Under the pieces are notes generated by a model, which saw only the letters and a list, made by a program, of their open reading frames with translations, ran no database searches and was not told where the DNA came from. DNA of 64,000 bases from Bartonella rattimassiliensis 15908 (GTDB taxonomy: Bacteria > Pseudomonadota > Alphaproteobacteria > Rhizobiales > Rhizobiaceae): assembly GCF_000278215.1 (NCBI RefSeq), contig NZ_JH725067.1, forward strand, positions 21,964 to 85,963. Reading direction: 5' to 3'. Positions 1 to 7,778 of the stretch are shown here, one piece after another. Numbering within the stretch: position 1 is the stretch's first letter; every line of letters starts with the position of its first letter. The position numbers and the translations under genes were made by a program.

Positions 1-273
1 GCGTGGAGGTTTTGATGAAGTAGGCGTTGCATAGGGTGGGGTATTCTCTTGAATTGTTTGTTTGCTTTGTTCCCTATCTCTTATGCGTGGAGGGGGCGGT
101 GGTGCAACCTTTGTGCGGTGTGACAAAGTCTCTGAGTGTTGTTGGACAGATGATTTGGGCACATTTTGAGAAACTTGGTGAGGTGAGGTGCCGTTGGTGG
201 GAGATTGTTCAGCTTGTTGTTGAAATTTTTCTATCATTGCGGCTATCAAAGGGGAAGGATTTCTTTTTTTCAT
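1..273 (-). CDS. Bep effector, N-terminal part, cut by window edge
   Basis: An open minus-strand frame of 91 codons begins at 273 and runs off the left end of the window without a stop. It starts MKKRNPSPLIAAMIEKF, the same MKK-polar-proline opening as the three complete effectors beside it, and a TTTCC purine-rich site on the minus strand precedes the ATG. The visible part is polar and disordered, with a run of prolines near residue 60 and a tyrosine in the context PPYATP near residue 82. No BID domain is visible because the C-terminal part lies outside the window. By family knowledge it should be a BepE/F/G-type substrate of VirB/VirD4 with C-terminal BID domain(s). The ATG four bases upstream (277) opens a frame that stops early, so 273 is the supported start. 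Confidence 0.75.
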   Translation of the reverse strand, partial: MKKRNPSPLIAAMIEKFQQQAEQSPTNGTSPHQVSQNVPKSSVQQHSETLSHRTKVAPPPPPRIRDREQSKQTIQENTPPYATPTSSKPPR

Positions 274-480
274 GCATGTTTCCTTTTAAGCTCTTCCAAT
301 ATTGTTTTAAAATACTATTTAAGAATGTACGTTGGTGTTTATTCTGTTTTATGCTTTTTTACTGGCTCTTATGAGAGAGGATATGAAACTGAATGGTTTT
401 GCAAGATTTGGCTTTATTGATGTAAATCATAATTACTCTCTCAATATTGTTTTAATCTCAATACTTTATCAATAGTTTAG
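274..480 (-). promoter_or_regulatory. leader of the edge-truncated bep gene
   Basis: This spacer lies upstream of the partial effector. Its first part (CATGCATGTTTCCTTTTAAG) matches the leaders of the other bep genes at about 1910, 3110 and 4518, and the element TTTATCAATAG near 468-478 resembles their TTTATCAATAAGTTAT. The middle is more diverged than in the other copies. I read it as a promoter and leader of the same regulon. The exact promoter elements are not resolved. Confidence 0.45.
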
Positions 481-595
481 ATTAAGTGCTGGGAGAATAA
501 ATTTTGTTCCAATATCGCCTCTTTTGCTTAACGCAAATGATTTTTGCTATGTGTTTGCGTCAAGGAGCAGATTTAAGGTGAAAACTTATGTCTGT

Positions 596-1909
596 TTAAC
601 TGGCAAAAGCCAGCGCTTTTGGTAGCGCAGTTTTGCGTGAACGAAGATCTGTTTCTCTTTGCTGTGTAGAGCTTGTTGCCCCTTCATGAAGAATGATTGT
701 TGTTGAAGGCTCAGTGTATTCAGCAGAGCGTAATAAGTGTTGTTGTTGATGCAAGTCTTGCGTTCTTTCAGATGCTTCACGGTGCTCTTGTTTTGCTTGC
801 TGGGTTTGTGAAATGCTTTCTTTTACCTGTATTACAGCCGTTGCATAATTGTCAGCTGCGTCAATTAAGTGAGAAAGACCCGCTTCAGCATGTCTGCGTG
901 CTTTATTTTTAAAGCCACATAGGTTGACACCCGCGTATTTATGAAAAGATTGAGGGGCGCCGGCAAGTTGCTGTGTGAGCTGTTCTATCGTTTCAGGGTT
1001 TTGGAAAAGCTCTTCTACTTGTGATTGCAAAATATCTGATTTACCAAAAACAACTTCGCACCAATAGTAAATTTGTGCATGGTGTCTTTTAACTTTTGAA
1101 TGGTGATGAATTTGGGTAGAAATTTCCGCTTCTGAAAGGCTTTTTCTTTCATGATGATCTGGTTTTTGCAGAAGTTTAGCGATAGCTTCCTTCCCCATTA
1201 AGTATTCATAGTTTTTGAGTTCTTGCTCTGGAGATTGTAATAGGCTCTCTTTTGCATGTTTTACGGCTTCTGTATAACAATCAACGGTGATACATAGAGC
1301 GGAGAAACTTTCTTCCGCTTGTCTGCGCGTTTGATTTTTAAAGCCAAACACGCTGGTGCCGGAAAGTTTAGCAAGACTTTCAGGATGGGCTGTCATGCGC
1401 CATGAGAGTTCTTCTCCTGTAGCAGGATTTTTTTGAATTTCTTCCAGTTTTTCTTGTAAAATTTGGGGGTTGCCATAGGCACTTTCGGATAAACGTTCGA
1501 TTTCTTCTTGATATGCTCGAATCAATGAATGGTGTGGAAGTAGTTTAGTGATTTCTTCTTCTGAGAGCATTATGGTTGCCTTTTGTGAAGCAACAACTGA
1601 TGAAGCAACGGTTGTGTGTGTCGTTTCAGGTTCTGGTGGTCCTTTGATCGAACTGGTTTCTGTTAGGGATGTTGTTTGATTTGTTTTCGGAACGGATGCT
1701 TGTGCAATTTCTTCAAAAACCGTTTTTTCTCTTAAAAGAGAGTGTCTTTCTTCATTTTTTTCTGGTATAGGGGACAATCTTTTGCTTTTTGAAGGCGTTT
1801 TTGTTTGAAGGGGGGCTGGAGATGAAATTTCTGCCGCAGCTCTTTCATAGAGCTTTATAATTTCTTGTATTGAAGAGGATGGAAAAGGGTGAGGATCATC
1901 TTTTTTCAT
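596..1909 (-). CDS. Bep effector with two BID domains
   Basis: A 437-residue protein with no Fic domain and no clear tyrosine-phosphorylation motifs. Residues 1-110 are polar, Pro/Ser/Thr-rich and probably disordered. Two BID domains follow at about 115-228 and 258-370. Each carries the family core seen in all Bep proteins here: an aromatic-Tyr-Gly/Phe-Gly turn, then ES-x-AKL-x-G and FGFK(N)xxRRxAE in the first copy, and SFHKYAG and CGFKNKARRHAE in the second. The tail is short and polar. BID plus tail is the VirB/VirD4 export signal, and extra BID domains can act in the host cell. Double- or multi-BID architecture is typical of BepE, BepF and BepG, but I cannot tell which one this is. It has its own leader and follows the BepD-like pair on the same strand. 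Confidence 0.88.
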   Translation of the reverse strand: MKKDDPHPFPSSSIQEIIKLYERAAAEISSPAPLQTKTPSKSKRLSPIPEKNEERHSLLREKTVFEEIAQASVPKTNQTTSLTETSSIKGPPEPETTHTTVASSVVASQKATIMLSEEEITKLLPHHSLIRAYQEEIERLSESAYGNPQILQEKLEEIQKNPATGEELSWRMTAHPESLAKLSGTSVFGFKNQTRRQAEESFSALCITVDCYTEAVKHAKESLLQSPEQELKNYEYLMGKEAIAKLLQKPDHHERKSLSEAEISTQIHHHSKVKRHHAQIYYWCEVVFGKSDILQSQVEELFQNPETIEQLTQQLAGAPQSFHKYAGVNLCGFKNKARRHAEAGLSHLIDAADNYATAVIQVKESISQTQQAKQEHREASERTQDLHQQQHLLRSAEYTEPSTTIILHEGATSSTQQRETDLRSRKTALPKALAFAS

Positions 1910-2150
1910 ACATATTTCCTTTTAAGAGTTGTTCTAGAAAACCTCTTTGGCGCACTCTTGTCCTTTATGCTTTGAGCGTTTTTAGAGGAAGATATCAAAA
2001 TTGAGTAGCCTCCAAAGATCTGTGATACTTGTGACCAGCTTAATTGATATTTGTGTCTTTTATACAGTTTTTTTGTGAAATTTTATCAATAAGTTATCGT
2101 AAATTACAGGATTCATTTTTAGGTCTATTTTTTGTAACGTTCTAAAACAA
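1910..2150 (-). promoter_or_regulatory. repeated bep leader, copy 2
   Basis: Upstream of the double-BID effector. It shares with the leaders at 3108 and 4518 the ribosome-site end (CATATTTCCTTT), the block AGAAAACCTCTTTGG, the block CTCCAAAGAT, and the long AT-rich block GTCTTTTATACAGTTTTTTT followed by TTTATCAATAAGTTAT near 2055-2096. Such conservation outside coding DNA suggests a common promoter. Control by the BatR/BatS system is known for bep genes in B. henselae and is an inference here. Confidence 0.6.
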
Positions 2151-2151
2151 T

Positions 2152-2190
2152 TTTTGGCGCAATCACGATCAAATGATTTGCGCCAAAAAA
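2152..2190 (-). terminator. hairpin terminator after the second BepD-like gene
   Basis: Inverted repeat TTTTGGCGCAA ... TTTGCGCCAAAA with a loop of about 14 bases, flanked by A/T runs. It lies about 60 bases downstream of the stop at 2253 on the minus strand. A degraded relative (CTTGGTGCAA ... TTATACCAAG) lies downstream of the neighbouring gene near 3350-3387. Confidence 0.6.
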
Positions 2191-2252
2191 CTAAATAAAA
2201 AAAGAAATTACATGAAAAACAAAAATTCATCTGTTTTTATGTTTATGCCCCC

Positions 2253-3107
2253 TTATATGGCATAAGAAAATCCTTTGTTGTGCTCATGTCTTTGTCGTTG
2301 AGGGCTGTGTTCTGGACTATCTGGCTTTTGTCCTCTTTCGTGATGATGGCGATGATGATGATGGGGTCTGGCATCTTGCGGAGAATGTTCTTGCTGGCGT
2401 CGTTGTTCCGCCATAGGGGTTCGCAACAGCTGTTCTTTTACTTTTTCTACAGCTTTTGTGTAACCATCAATGGCATCAACGAGATGGGGAAAACCGTTTT
2501 CAGCTTCTTTGCGTGCTGAACTTTTTATGCCAAGTGCATTGTGGCCAGCAAGCTTATGAATAGATTCAGGCTTTGCTGCAATTTCATATGAGAGGTCTTT
2601 TCCTTTACTGGAATCTGTAAGTATTCCTTGCAAGTGTTGCTGGAAAAGCTTGTCATTGCCATAAACAACGTTACCCCAATGTATCACTTCTTCTGCATAT
2701 GCTTGGACCTGTGGATTTTTTAAAAGCATAACAGTTATTTGCTCAGTTGTAAGTGAAGAAGAAGGCCTTCCTCTTTGTTGTGGAGCCACCTCTGTATAGT
2801 CGGTTTCAGATTCTTGTTGTCTTTGAGGGTGATGTTTGCCTCTTGAATGAGGAGGCTTGCTGTTAACTGATGCGTATAGAACTTCAGCCTCTTTCTTTGG
2901 GGGAGCAACTTCTGTATAGTCGGTTTCAGATTCTTGTTGTCTTTGAGGGTGATGTTTGCCTCTTGAATGAGGAGACCTGCTGCTAACTGATGCGTATACA
3001 ACCTCGTCTTCTGGGGTTGGGTGGCGCTGTTCTTTTCTATTTTGTTTATTAACTTGTGCATAGAGGGCTTCTGGATTTGCAGAAGGATGTGGATGATGTT
3101 TTTTCAT
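2253..3107 (-). CDS. BepD-like effector with duplicated tyrosine motifs and one BID
   Basis: A 284-residue effector with three parts. Residues 1-115 carry tyrosines at 16, 38, 64, 78 and 104 in contexts such as EVVYASV, EVLYASV and ESETDYTEVAP, which resemble SH2-docking or ITIM-like sites. Residues 35-74 and 75-113 are almost exact 40-residue tandem copies. Residues about 120-230 form one BID domain (WGNVVYG, then ESIHKLAGHNALGIKSSARK). The tail is rich in histidine and arginine and ends in SPEHSPQRQRHE and FSYAI. By analogy with BepD, host kinases would phosphorylate the tyrosines after injection. The tail is shared with the next gene (3450-4517), so the two look like tandem paralogues. It could equally be named a BepE-type protein, since the exact orthologue is not clear. 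Confidence 0.88.
   Translation of the reverse strand: MKKHHPHPSANPEALYAQVNKQNRKEQRHPTPEDEVVYASVSSRSPHSRGKHHPQRQQESETDYTEVAPPKKEAEVLYASVNSKPPHSRGKHHPQRQQESETDYTEVAPQQRGRPSSSLTTEQITVMLLKNPQVQAYAEEVIHWGNVVYGNDKLFQQHLQGILTDSSKGKDLSYEIAAKPESIHKLAGHNALGIKSSARKEAENGFPHLVDAIDGYTKAVEKVKEQLLRTPMAEQRRQQEHSPQDARPHHHHRHHHERGQKPDSPEHSPQRQRHEHNKGFSYAI
2770..3005 (-). repeat. 120-bp tandem repeat inside the BepD-like gene
   Basis: Two nearly identical in-frame units (3005-2886 and 2885 to about 2770), each encoding 40 residues with two tyrosines, a YAS motif and a DYTEV motif. They differ at only a few positions, which points to recent duplication. Confidence 0.85.
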
Positions 3108-3395
3108 ACATATTTCCTTTCAATATTTTTAGAAAACCTCTTTGGTGCATTCCCCACTTTTAGTTTTGATAACTTTTATACAAAGAAAGATATCCAACCG
3201 AATGATCTCCAAAGATTTCGCGCTATTCAGAGTCAGTATAATAGACATTTGTGTCTTTTATACAGTTTTTTTATGAAATATTATCAATAAGTTATAATAA
3301 ATTACAGGATTCATTTTTAGGACTCGTTTTTGTAACATCCTGAAACACTTCTTGGTGCAATCGCAATGAAACAATTTATACCAAGAAGCTCTATG
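3108..3395 (-). promoter_or_regulatory. repeated bep leader, copy 3
   Basis: Upstream of the 2253-3107 effector. It is nearly collinear with the leader at 4518-4770. Shared blocks are TTTCCTTTCAATATTTTTAG, AAAACCTCTTTGGTGCATTC, TCCAAAGATTTCGC, GTCTTTTATACAGTTTTTTT and TATCAATAAGTTATAA. The conserved stretch continues past the promoter into the 3' flank of the next gene, so promoter, gene and flank were probably duplicated as a unit. Confidence 0.6.
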
Positions 3396-3449
3396 AAAAA
3401 AAGATTAAATGAAAAACAAAAATTTATCCATTTTTATATTTATGCCTCC

Positions 3450-4517
3450 TTACATAGCATAAGAAGGTCTTTTCTCTTCGTGTCTTTGTCGTTGAGGGCT
3501 GTGTTCTGGACTGTCTAGGCCTTGTCCTCTTGCGTGACGATGATGAGGGCGGTGGTGGTGATGATGTCCGTGTTCTGTGTCTCTTTCTGGGCTTTCTTGT
3601 CTTTGACTTCTTTCGAGCTCACGTGTAAACTCTTTGTGGAGCCTTTGTGTTATATGCACATGTTTCTCAAAAGCTGAGAAAAGGCTGCTAAAGCCATCTT
3701 CAGCGGCTCTGCGTTCAGAGCTTTTTACACCAAGGAGTTGTCGACCAGCAAGCTTAGCAGAACTTTCAGGATTTTCTGCAAAATCCCATAGGATATTTTC
3801 CGCATTTTGGGGATCGTTAAGAACTTTAGCAAGTTGTTGATTCAAAGCATGTTGGTTATCATAAACAATTGTGCACCATTTTTGGACTTCTTGTACACTC
3901 TGTTGAAAGTGCACGTTTTTTAAAAGATTTGTTGTAAGCTCATCTTTGGGGCTTCTGGGGGGAGGGGTTGTTCTTCCTGAGCCAATTCCTGCGTAAAGGG
4001 GATTTTCCAGTTGTTGGGAGTCTTGTCCGCCCTGTGCACCGATGCCAACTGTTGCATACAAAGATTCTACAGGTTTCTGGGAAGGATGCCCATTATCTTG
4101 ATCAAAGTTAAGCTCTGAATAGAGATGTTCTTCTGGTTTTTGGGGAGTGCGCCCGCCGTTACTAGATGGTTCATAGAGGGGATTAGTACGGCGTTGGAAT
4201 TCTGGATCTCCCGTTGACAGATTAACTATTTCATAGGGCTCTACGAGTTTTGATGAAGATGTTACAGGCGCCCTTCTACTATTCGGTGCATCATAGGCTC
4301 CTTCTGGTGGTTGTTGGGGAGCATAGATAGTTTCTGCTAGTGGGGTTTGAGGGGCATAGACAGTTTTTTCTATTGGTTCTGGGCTAGGCTGTCTTTTGGG
4401 GGATTTATTAACCCTTGCGTAGAGAGGATCTGGGTTAGGATTTTCTTGGTTCTGTTGTTCAAATCGTTTTCTTAGCTCATCGACAAGGGAAGAAGATGGT
4501 GGGTGACTTTTTTTCAT
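3450..4517 (-). CDS. bepD: BepD-like effector with nine tyrosine motifs and one BID
   Basis: A 355-residue effector immediately downstream of bepC, the place of bepD in B. henselae. The N-terminal 185 residues hold tyrosines at about 33, 54, 65, 75, 95, 115, 133, 154 and 175, in contexts such as DPLYARV, KTVYAPQ, ETIYAPQ, GAYDAP, PYEIVNL, HLYSELN, SLYATVG and NPLYAGI. Several resemble known phosphotyrosine docking sites for SH2 proteins. A single BID domain spans about 195-305 (WCTIVYDNQ, then ESSAKLAGRQLLGVKSSERRAAE). The tail is His/Arg-rich and matches that of the neighbouring paralogue. After VirB/VirD4 export, BepD-type proteins are phosphorylated by host Src-family and Abl kinases and rewire signalling. 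The symbol rests on position and architecture, not on an alignment. Confidence 0.8.
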   Translation of the reverse strand: MKKSHPPSSSLVDELRKRFEQQNQENPNPDPLYARVNKSPKRQPSPEPIEKTVYAPQTPLAETIYAPQQPPEGAYDAPNSRRAPVTSSSKLVEPYEIVNLSTGDPEFQRRTNPLYEPSSNGGRTPQKPEEHLYSELNFDQDNGHPSQKPVESLYATVGIGAQGGQDSQQLENPLYAGIGSGRTTPPPRSPKDELTTNLLKNVHFQQSVQEVQKWCTIVYDNQHALNQQLAKVLNDPQNAENILWDFAENPESSAKLAGRQLLGVKSSERRAAEDGFSSLFSAFEKHVHITQRLHKEFTRELERSQRQESPERDTEHGHHHHHRPHHRHARGQGLDSPEHSPQRQRHEEKRPSYAM

Positions 4518-4775
4518 GGCTGTTTCCTTTCAATATTTTTAGAAAACCTTTTTGATGCATTCCCCACTTTTGTTTGATAACTTTAAAATGTAAGGAAGAT
4601 ATCAAATTGAATGACCTCCAAAGATTTCGCACTATTCATATTCTATATGTAATGGATGTTTATGTCTTTTATACAGTTTTTTTATGAAATTTTATCAATA
4701 AGTTATATAAAGTTTTCGAAAATCTTTATGATGATTTTTTGTAACATTTTAAAACAATTTTTGGCGCAATTGAAA
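4518..4775 (-). promoter_or_regulatory. repeated bep leader, copy 4
   Basis: Upstream of the bepD-like gene and closely similar to the leader at 3108-3395. Shared blocks are TTTCCTTTCAATATTTTTAG, GAAGATATCAAATTGAATGA, CCTCCAAAGATTTCGC, GTCTTTTATACAGTTTTTTT and TTTATCAATAAGTTATA. An inverted repeat GAGTGCT ... AGCACTC (4778-4812) next to the bepC stop could terminate bepC, but its loop is long. Confidence 0.6.
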
Positions 4776-4815
4776 TGAGAGTGCTAAGGTATGAGAAAAG
4801 TTCAAAGCACTCTTT

Positions 4816-6414
4816 TTAGCCTGTTAGAGCGAGCGATGAGGAACGGCTAAATTTCAGGGCTGGGGCTTGACATTGTGCTTCTTTGGTGTGCTTGACAGTT
4901 TGTGCAATTTCTTTTGCTTTGCTCTTTGATGTACCAAGTAGGCAAGCTAGTCTTGTATGATCTTTATCTTGTATGGCTTTACGATCTTCTGATGATAGAC
5001 GACTGTACAGTTCGCGCGCAAAGCTCTGGAGCTCCCGTCGTAGTTCTCGAGAATTCAATAAAGCTTCTCTTTGTTGTCCACTTGGTAAGGAAAAAAGGTT
5101 TTGTAAATTTTTTCCAGGTTTTTCGACCGCGTGGCTTAAGCGATTTTGTTCTCTTTGGTGGGTTTCTAAAATTTCCTCTCTTGTTTGTTGTGTTATTGCA
5201 GCATAATTTCTAAGAGCTTGGCTGAGTTGTGGAACAGCTTGTTCTGCATGTCTGCGGCTTGAGCTTTTCATGCCAAATATTTTTCTTCCTGCAAATTTAG
5301 AAACTGATTGAGGGTTTTGTAGAATTTCATCAGCAAATTGATTGCCTAAGCTTGGATCTGCCGTTAAAAGAGCCATTTTTGTACTGAAGGTTTGCGCTCT
5401 TTTATAAACAATCTTTGATAAATTTTCGATTCTTTTTCGGCATCCTTCAACATAGGGATCAGTTGAAGTCTTTGTGAACAGTTCTTCATGTGTAAGAGAG
5501 GCTAATGTCTCTTTTGGGATTAGTGTTTCTTTGAAGCTTTGAATGTTGGTTTTTTGAAAGCAGAGGCGAGCGCCGTTCTGGAGTGTTTTGACAAGTTCTG
5601 GGGGAAGATCATCTTTATGGCCGACAACGAAATCACCATTTACTTCCATAACAAAACCTTCTAATGAAGCACCTCTAAAGATGCCATCGTAGGTTACACC
5701 TTCCTTTGCCGCAAGAACAACACGATTGTTAATTTCATCAAGCCCAGCATCTCTCATTTGGGTGATGAATTCCTTTAAAACAAGGGATTTTTGTGGATGA
5801 GTGATCTCTTCAAAAAGATCTTTCATCGGTTGGGGATTGCCATATTGTATGGCTTCAATGCTGGCTGTTGTCATGCGTTCTTTTGTGATGAAAGAAAAAT
5901 CAACTTGGTGTCCTGCGGCTTGTCCAAGTTTTTCCATAAACATTCGATTGACGCGTCCATTGCCTTTTCTGAAAGGATGTGCATGCTCGAGCGCCATAAA
6001 AACTTCAGCAGCACTTTCAGCAAATTCTTGGCGCGATAAGCCTTGTAAATTATTATTTTCGCTCAGTGTTTTTTCGAGTTGGTTGAGCTCTTTTTGAATC
6101 TGTGGGCCAATGGCAAAAGGAATTTCATAGTCCTTGGGACGCATCGCTGGCATATGGGCAGAGGTGCCATCTTCAAATGTAAAGAGTGTATCACGAGTTT
6201 GTCCCGCCCATTCAAAAGTTTTGTAGAAGAGGCTCCAGTGAATTAATTTGAGATAGGTGAGATCAAATTTTTGTGGAAGTGGTTCATAACGAAAATTGAT
6301 GGCTTCTTTGGCGGCGTCGTGGGCACAGCGTTCATACAGTTTCTGGGAATCTTTTATACCATATTTATTTTTTAGTGTTGAGGTACCTTTATATAGATAA
6401 TTTTTTTCTAACAT
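4816..6414 (-). CDS. bepC: Fic-OB-BID effector BepC (non-canonical Fic motif)
   Basis: I place the start at 6414 (MLEKNYLYKG), behind AAGGAG with good spacing. The frame stays open 19 codons further upstream, but that part overlaps an antitoxin remnant. This gives 532 residues, the length I know for BepC. The Fic core spans about 10-200 with the motif HPFRKGNGRVNR at 146-157. Lysine replaces the acidic residue of the canonical HPFx(D/E)GNGR, as known for BepC. A small OB-like region and a BID domain follow (roughly 310-420, SKIVYKRAQ, then SVSKFAGRKIFGMKSSSRRHAE), then a basic C-terminal tail. BepC of B. henselae relocates the Rho exchange factor GEF-H1 and triggers actin stress fibres in host cells. 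The lost acid should impair Mg-ATP binding and AMPylation. It sits between virD4 and bepD. Confidence 0.92.
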   Translation of the reverse strand: MLEKNYLYKGTSTLKNKYGIKDSQKLYERCAHDAAKEAINFRYEPLPQKFDLTYLKLIHWSLFYKTFEWAGQTRDTLFTFEDGTSAHMPAMRPKDYEIPFAIGPQIQKELNQLEKTLSENNNLQGLSRQEFAESAAEVFMALEHAHPFRKGNGRVNRMFMEKLGQAAGHQVDFSFITKERMTTASIEAIQYGNPQPMKDLFEEITHPQKSLVLKEFITQMRDAGLDEINNRVVLAAKEGVTYDGIFRGASLEGFVMEVNGDFVVGHKDDLPPELVKTLQNGARLCFQKTNIQSFKETLIPKETLASLTHEELFTKTSTDPYVEGCRKRIENLSKIVYKRAQTFSTKMALLTADPSLGNQFADEILQNPQSVSKFAGRKIFGMKSSSRRHAEQAVPQLSQALRNYAAITQQTREEILETHQREQNRLSHAVEKPGKNLQNLFSLPSGQQREALLNSRELRRELQSFARELYSRLSSEDRKAIQDKDHTRLACLLGTSKSKAKEIAQTVKHTKEAQCQAPALKFSRSSSLALTG

Positions 6415-6415
6415 A

Positions 6416-6659
6416 TCATTTCTCCTTAGAGGATAAGGCGGTTGGTAAATGAGCGTCTTTAAATGCCGCATGTGAAAAATTCCCCTTCGCGTATTTTTTA
6501 AAACTCTGAGTGTTATAAGAGGGAGAATTATTCCCTCAAATGTATGGGGGTAACGGTTGTGACTTTATGAGGAAGAATGGCTGCATCAACCGTTTTGTGA
6601 TGCTTTTGAAAGGCATTTTGTGAAAAAGATGCAAAATGATCTATCGTGATTGTTTTCAT
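6416..6659 (-). pseudogene. decayed BiaA-like Fic antitoxin in front of bepC
   Basis: This entry is from hand translation. Frame 1 from ATG 6659 gives MKTITIDHFASFSQNAFQKH followed by HKTVDAAIL, like KKRRESVDAVIS of intact BiaA. A second frame gives HTFEGIILPLITLRVLK, like HAIEGITLHSKTLKIL. A third gives SFKKYAKGNFSHAAFKD, like ILEEYARGNISLEEFNT, and ends in TGA at 6418-6416, just before the bepC ATG. At least two frameshifts therefore split one ancestral antitoxin of about 70 codons. The inhibitory (S/T)xxxE(G/N) motif has lost its Ser/Thr: the aligned residue is Pro. The first frame ends after 43 codons. The position directly upstream of a fic gene equals that of biaA before bepA. Confidence 0.72.
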
Positions 6660-7778
6660 GCATATTCCTTTTTTCATTTATTTTTGGAAAACTTCTTTAT
6701 GTTTTTTATTATCTTGTTGCGTCGTAAAATACTGATATTTAGGGTGTTGCTATGAATCTCGTGAGGAGGAGAAAGATGGATTTTTTACAAATCAACTCTG
6801 GATGAAATCTTCCTCCTTTGAGGTATGGGAAAGAGGACAAAAAGAAAAATATTGCTTAAGATTTTTGAGGTTTTGCTTTTAACAAAGTTTTTTGCGTTTT
6901 TTGCAAGAGAGCTTTGAAAGAGAGAGGCGATACAGTGGGTAAGATCACTTTTGGTTATCGGATAGCATAGACATTTTTCATACATAGCAATCAGGTTGGT
7001 AAGTTTATGGACAAAAGCATTCATTAAAAATTTTTCTCCATTATGTTTTTATTATCAATTCAGATGAACGTCTTATTCGTATATTATTTACTACAAAATG
7101 TTTTTTTATGTTGTGTTATTGCTCTTATTGTATTGCGCTGCTTTAAAATCCATAAGAGGCAAAACTTTTCTTTAGATGGGGAGAAAAGCGTTTTTTCAGC
7201 GCTTAATCGTTAAAATAGAACACGCGATGATATCGTAAAGGGGGGAAACTTTGTATCAGAGTTATTTATTCATTTTGGTGTATACTTCTGAGTGTTTTTT
7301 TGAAAAATCGCTGTTTTTGAGTTGAGATGTTTTGAGAGCTTTTATCTCAGAGGTAAATCTTTTGTTTTTTTAGATTTGATATTGGTTAGTAGCATTGTGA
7401 AATGTTTTGGGTTGATTTTGAAATGTTTTTGTTTGTTTGTCGATTAATGGGGCATAAATTATTTGTGAAAACCTCTTTAAGAATGTGGCTAGAAGCTTTT
7501 CTAAGTGGAGATGTTAGTTTTGTTATTGGTGGGTTTTAGGAGGGATGTTTTTTATAGAAAGACGATAGATGCTGGTAAAACGATGCACAAAATATAAAAG
7601 GAAAAATTACGGATTTTTTTTATCGTATTTTGCTTGGGGATAGGGGCGAGAAAATTTTTGGTTTCATGAGCTTAAAAAAAACAGAAATGTATGCTTTTTT
7701 CTATCTTGGTTGCTATTCTTTTCATGTTCAATATCTCACAAAGAGGGGAGCTCGTAAGGGGAGTATTCATAGAAGGGG
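6660..7778. other. spacer between virD4 and bepC, no supported gene
   Basis: The first 60 bases (CATATTCCTTTTTTCATTTA, then TTTTGGAAAACTTCTTTATG) resemble the repeated bep leaders and probably hold the bepC promoter. The rest is AT-rich. A minus-strand frame of 79 codons at 6785-7024 shows no Fic or BID signature that I can recognise. In B. henselae bepB lies between virD4 and bepC. I see no convincing bepB here. Confidence 0.5.

Noticed and set aside
27..374. 115-codon plus-strand frame at the window start
   Set aside because: It lies opposite the partial bep gene, whose minus-strand frame has the family N-terminus.
4902..6097. several plus-strand frames opposite bepC
   Set aside because: Shadows of the bepC coding sequence without their own start signals.
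6415..6471. 19-codon N-terminal extension of bepC
   Set aside because: It translates the decayed antitoxin in a shifted frame. The ATG at 6414 has the ribosome site and gives the usual 532-residue length.
6785..7024. 79-codon minus-strand frame between virD4 and bepC, considered as a bepB relic
   Set aside because: I could not align it with Fic or BID motifs and it lacks a clear ribosome site.
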